Origin: Jeotgalibacillus terrae | GTDB lineage: Bacteria; Bacillota; Bacilli; Bacillales; Jeotgalibacillaceae | Direction: 5' to 3' | DNA length: 64,000 nt | Assembly (NCBI RefSeq): GCF_016908195.1 | Contig: NZ_JAFBDK010000001.1 | Coordinates: 1 to 64,000, forward strand | In this document: one piece after another, positions 60,982 to 64,000 of the stretch | Numbering within the stretch: position 1 is the stretch's first letter | How the letters are laid out: every line of letters begins with the position of its first letter | Program-made: the position numbers and the translations under genes | The notes under the pieces: model-generated | Told to the model about the DNA's origin: nothing | The model's database searches: none | What the model saw: the letters and a program-made list of their open reading frames with translations, nothing else

Positions 60982-63738
60982 TTATAACCATTGTTCAATA
61001 TCCTCAACACATTCGTCGAGGCTTTTTTCTTCAACAGTCATTTCGGGGATGGAATCAGTAAACGCATGACCGTAAGAAGCATTTAGCAGTCTGCGGTCAA
61101 ATACCACAAATATTCCCCGGTCGTTTTCATGTCTGATCAACCGCCCAAAGCCCTGTCTGAACCTGAGAACAGCTTTAGGCAAAGAGACTTCCTGAAAAGG
61201 ATTTTTCTTTTCAAGTCTGGCATTATTCCACTGAGCTTTTACCAGGGGTTCGTCTGGTGGTGAAAAAGGCAGCCTCACCATAACAAGACATGAAAGATCA
61301 TCTCCGGGAATATCAAGTCCTTCCCAAAAGCTGCTCGTTCCGAACAATACAGCCTTGTCAAACTTTCTGAAGTTTTTAGACAGCTTGGTCCTGCTGCCTG
61401 CAGAGATACCCTGAGCGATAAGCACGAAATCTTCCATCTGCTGACTCTCTTTAATTAATTCATAAGTATTGCGCAGCATCTCGTGAGAAGTAAAAAGGAC
61501 CAGCATTCTTCCGGCTGTCGCTTCTGCAATCACTGCTATATGACCTGTTATCCATTCTACATACTCTTCAGGAGAGACTGATTTGATGTCCGGCAGGTCA
61601 CTCGGGACCATCAGCTTAACATGATTCTTATAATCAAAAGGAGAATCATACTGCTTTAAAATAAGTTGCCGTTCATCTATACCGGCTGTTCTGATAAAAT
61701 GCGTAAAGGAATGATTGACAGTAAGCGTTGCACTGACAGCTGCAGCAGGCTGTTTTGTAAAAAATGCATGTCTGATCGAATAACTTAGATCAAGTTCATT
61801 AGCCACCATTGTAATACTTCCTGGTACCGAGCGGAGATCCCCTTCGATCCATTTCACGTAATGATCATTATTTTTTATAAACAACAGTCTGATTGTTATA
61901 ACAAGTTTTTCAATTTCCTGAAGCAGTGAACCGGCATCCTCTATTACTGCTTTTTCCTGCGTAGTCAGACTGCTATTCTTTTTCCGTAATAGTACCAGCT
62001 GATCCCTTAAGATTTTCATGCAATTCTTTAATTCTGAGAGCAGCCGTTCAAAACTGTATTTTACCGTGTTCCAGTCACTTTGAACATCTTCAAGCAGCAG
62101 AGAATGCTTCTGTAAGCCTTTTTGCCTTTTGACATGTGTCTTAAAGTAATGACTGAGCTGATAAAAAGCAAGATCAGTCTCCTGATTTAATTTCTCCCAT
62201 GTCTCTATATCAAATAAACGGCATTCGATCGCATGCTTATTTAACAATTTACCAATTTTTTCAGCAATACCATCTTCATGATTTCCCGAAAGCCGGTTAA
62301 TCGCAAACTTAACATTCATATAATCAAGCTTTATCCCCCACTGTTTTCTGCAGGCATCTTCTATATGATGAGCTTCATCAAGAAGAAGGTAATCATAGTG
62401 AGGAAAAGCCTGAGTGTCTTTCAGTTTATCAGCAGCGAGCATCGCATGATTAGTAATGACGATATGTGATTTTTCAGCTTTTAAAAGAGAGTGGCTGTAA
62501 AAATCCCTCTCTGCCCATGGATCATTATTTTTTTCAAGATACCAGCCGCTATGTCTGATCCTGTTCCAATATAAGAGACTTCCACCTGAAAGATTCAATT
62601 CATCAATATCCCCAGTTTCAGTCTCTGTCAGCCAGGTCAAAATCTGCATTTTAGCAAGAACAGTATCATATTGTGAATCTCTGTCCGTTAATGACTGCTC
62701 AAACTTCAGCATGTGAATATAATTACTTCTTCCCTTAAGAATCGTCGTACGAAGAGCATGATCGAGTAGGTGATTCATTTTGTGAGCAGTGTTGTATAAC
62801 TGGTCCTGCTGCTGCAATGTCTGGGTTGATATTAACACGCTGTTCCCCTCAGCCGCTTTTTGCAGAGCCGGAATTAAAATCCCAAGTGTTTTTCCGACTC
62901 CGGTTCCTGTCTCAATAATCGTATGTCTCCCAGTATTGAATCCGTCTAAAATATCACGAATCATATGAAGCTGGGTTTTACGCTTTTGATAACCAGGCAC
63001 CAGCTGACCAATGAAATCTTCAATATCCCTGTTAAATGTTAACTTTTTTTCAGGAAAAAATTCTTTCTTTTTTAATGCAATACCGCGGAATACTTCCATG
63101 TGCGGCGGCAGGTCTGACAAATTCTTCTTTTTTTCATTCGCACACGCCTTAAAGAAAAGCTCCAGATCACTTTTTAAAAACACTGCCTGTCCTGTCAGCT
63201 GTTCAACGGTTAATAAGGGTAAATTCATTACTTTTTTATGTAATTTCAATAGCAGTTCTGCTGTTGCGCGGGCATCACTGTCAGCCTGATGCGGCCTGTC
63301 GTGGTCGACTGAAAGATTTTCAGTTAAATCACCCAGTTTAAAACTCCCGGCTTCAGGCATAATCGCTCTTGAAAGTTCTACTGTATCCCATGCAGGTCCT
63401 GTGAAAGACATAAAACCTGCCTGTGCGAGTTCCCCATTCAAAAAAGGTAAATCAAACTGGATATTATGCGCAACAAAAACAGCCCCCTGCAACATGTCAA
63501 GAATGTCGGGAGCAATCGTCTCAAACGACGGGGCATCTTTTACATCCTGATCTCTAATACCTGTAAGTTCAGTGATAAATGGAGAAATAGGCTGCATTGG
63601 ATTTACAAATGATGAATATGTTCTGATGATCTGCATGTCTTCAATCAGGACGACCGCAATCTGAATGATACGGTCGCCCCTTTTATAGGCGTTTCCAGTC
63701 GTCTCAATATCCACCACTGCAATTTTTTCTGATAACAT
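60982..63738 (-). CDS. dinG: DinG: exonuclease-helicase fusion
   Basis: A 918-residue protein. The N-terminal DEDDh exonuclease (about 1-170) has VDIETTG, HNIQFDLPFL and HQADSDARA. The C-terminal XPD-like helicase has ETGTGVGKT, box II LLLDEAHHIED and RQGFGRLIRH. Unlike E. coli DinG and YpvA, the Cys set for an Fe-S cluster is not evident in the helicase, as is known for Gram-positive DinG. In S. aureus this DinG acts as a nuclease controlled by ATP. The start ATG has only a weak AGG upstream. Confidence 0.93.
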   Translation of the reverse strand: MLSEKIAVVDIETTGNAYKRGDRIIQIAVVLIEDMQIIRTYSSFVNPMQPISPFITELTGIRDQDVKDAPSFETIAPDILDMLQGAVFVAHNIQFDLPFLNGELAQAGFMSFTGPAWDTVELSRAIMPEAGSFKLGDLTENLSVDHDRPHQADSDARATAELLLKLHKKVMNLPLLTVEQLTGQAVFLKSDLELFFKACANEKKKNLSDLPPHMEVFRGIALKKKEFFPEKKLTFNRDIEDFIGQLVPGYQKRKTQLHMIRDILDGFNTGRHTIIETGTGVGKTLGILIPALQKAAEGNSVLISTQTLQQQDQLYNTAHKMNHLLDHALRTTILKGRSNYIHMLKFEQSLTDRDSQYDTVLAKMQILTWLTETETGDIDELNLSGGSLLYWNRIRHSGWYLEKNNDPWAERDFYSHSLLKAEKSHIVITNHAMLAADKLKDTQAFPHYDYLLLDEAHHIEDACRKQWGIKLDYMNVKFAINRLSGNHEDGIAEKIGKLLNKHAIECRLFDIETWEKLNQETDLAFYQLSHYFKTHVKRQKGLQKHSLLLEDVQSDWNTVKYSFERLLSELKNCMKILRDQLVLLRKKNSSLTTQEKAVIEDAGSLLQEIEKLVITIRLLFIKNNDHYVKWIEGDLRSVPGSITMVANELDLSYSIRHAFFTKQPAAAVSATLTVNHSFTHFIRTAGIDERQLILKQYDSPFDYKNHVKLMVPSDLPDIKSVSPEEYVEWITGHIAVIAEATAGRMLVLFTSHEMLRNTYELIKESQQMEDFVLIAQGISAGSRTKLSKNFRKFDKAVLFGTSSFWEGLDIPGDDLSCLVMVRLPFSPPDEPLVKAQWNNARLEKKNPFQEVSLPKAVLRFRQGFGRLIRHENDRGIFVVFDRRLLNASYGHAFTDSIPEMTVEEKSLDECVEDIEQWL

Positions 63739-63765
63739 AACCTATTCACAGCCTTTTTCTTATTT

Positions 63766-64000
63766 CTAGCCTATAATTGTTGCCTCAGGCTCATGGTGAA
63801 TCATTTCAGTAATTTCGTTGTGTTCATTCATGATCGCTACTTTAGGCTGATGATGTTTGGCTTCTTCATTTTCAACCATCATATATGAAATGACAATAAT
63901 AACATCGCCTTCCTGGACAAGTCTCGCTGCAGCTCCATTCACACACATTACACCACTGCCGCGCTTTCCTTTAATGGTATAGGTTTCAAATCTGGCACCA
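63766..64000 (-). CDS. panD: Aspartate 1-decarboxylase (5' part outside window)
   Basis: The frame stays open to the window edge, so the N-terminal part, with the self-cleavage Gly-Ser site, is not visible. The 77 visible residues include [29 protein letters not shown] and VIIVISY, as in PanD. It makes beta-alanine from aspartate for pantothenate. It lies 27 bp before dinG, as in the pan-dinG cluster of Bacillus. Confidence 0.95.
   Translation of the reverse strand, partial: GARFETYTIKGKRGSGVMCVNGAAARLVQEGDVIIVISYMMVENEEAKHHQPKVAIMNEHNEITEMIHHEPEATIIG

Noticed and set aside
1-64000. CRISPR array, tRNA cluster or prophage
   Set aside because: No regularly spaced repeats, no cloverleaf sequence and no phage genes were found by reading.

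Overview
The window is chromosomal DNA from a low-GC, endospore-forming, probably pigmented Bacillota. Long runs of genes are collinear with the Bacillus subtilis yp region (panD-dinG-ypmA-ypmB-aspB-asnS-dnaD-nth-ypoC-ponA-recU; yprA-yprB; ypsA-gpsB-rnpB-ypsC; dynA-ypcP; thyA-dfrA-yplQ-ypmR-ypmS-msrA-msrB-ypqE; deoD-ctpA). A GerA-type germinant receptor operon indicates sporulation, and a CruF/CrtN/glycosyltransferase/acyltransferase cluster indicates a C30 carotenoid glycoside ester. A Bacillaceae or Planococcaceae genus such as Jeotgalibacillus would fit; the genus is inference. There is one mobile element, no CRISPR array and no tRNA that I could see.

Layout. 1-480: 3' part of an IS3-family element. 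499-6389: a YhfK-like reductase, then a minus-strand carotenoid-tailoring operon (cruF, acyltransferase, glycosyltransferase, CrtN-type desaturase/oxidase) followed by a MurG-type glycosyltransferase. 6488-8635: MATE exporter and an SDR with an atypical active site. 8710-12378: gerAA-AB-AC operon with a candidate sigma-G promoter. 12469-18019: secreted CAP protein, CobW GTPase with a small coupled partner, CtpA protease, DeoD, YozE, EIIA-Glc-like YpqE. 18114-24640: MsrB/MsrA repair pair, YpmS/YpmR, DegV protein, hemolysin-III protein, folate genes dfrA/thyA, YpjP. 24679-32424: YpiP, bacilliredoxin, CvfC, ABC-F YfmR, HD hydrolase, Fhs, MntR. 32650-36446: cold-shock protein, RNase H-like pair, YpcP exonuclease, rhodanese. 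36436-49326: dynamin DynA, orphan CheX, SDR, M32 carboxypeptidase, DinG-like YpvA, YpsC methyltransferase, RNase P RNA, GpsB, YpsA, and MrfB (YprB). 49316-64000: MrfA (YprA), YppG/YppE, RecU-PonA, YpoC, Nth, DnaD, AsnS, AspB, YpmB, YpmA, DinG and a truncated panD.

Functional themes. DNA repair and recombination are dense (RecU, Nth, DnaD, DinG, YpvA, MrfA/MrfB, YpcP). Cell-wall and envelope work links PonA with its regulator GpsB, plus MurG-like, CtpA and DynA. One-carbon and thymidylate metabolism is represented by Fhs, ThyA and DfrA, and redox repair by MsrA, MsrB and BrxA. Many genes overlap by 4 bp (ATGA or TTGA), and TTG starts behind good ribosome-binding sites are frequent.

Most of the window is ordinary core genome; I see no clear new multi-gene system. 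The least explained signals are: (1) a 24-codon membrane-peptide gene with its own promoter whose terminator lies only about 30 nt before thyA-dfrA, an attenuator-like layout; (2) a 34-bp imperfect direct repeat shared between the thyA coding sequence and the yozE stop region; (3) a second promoter-ORF-terminator unit for a 30-residue membrane peptide upstream of ypsA; (4) cobW plus a small coupled gene behind a terminator with no room for a promoter.
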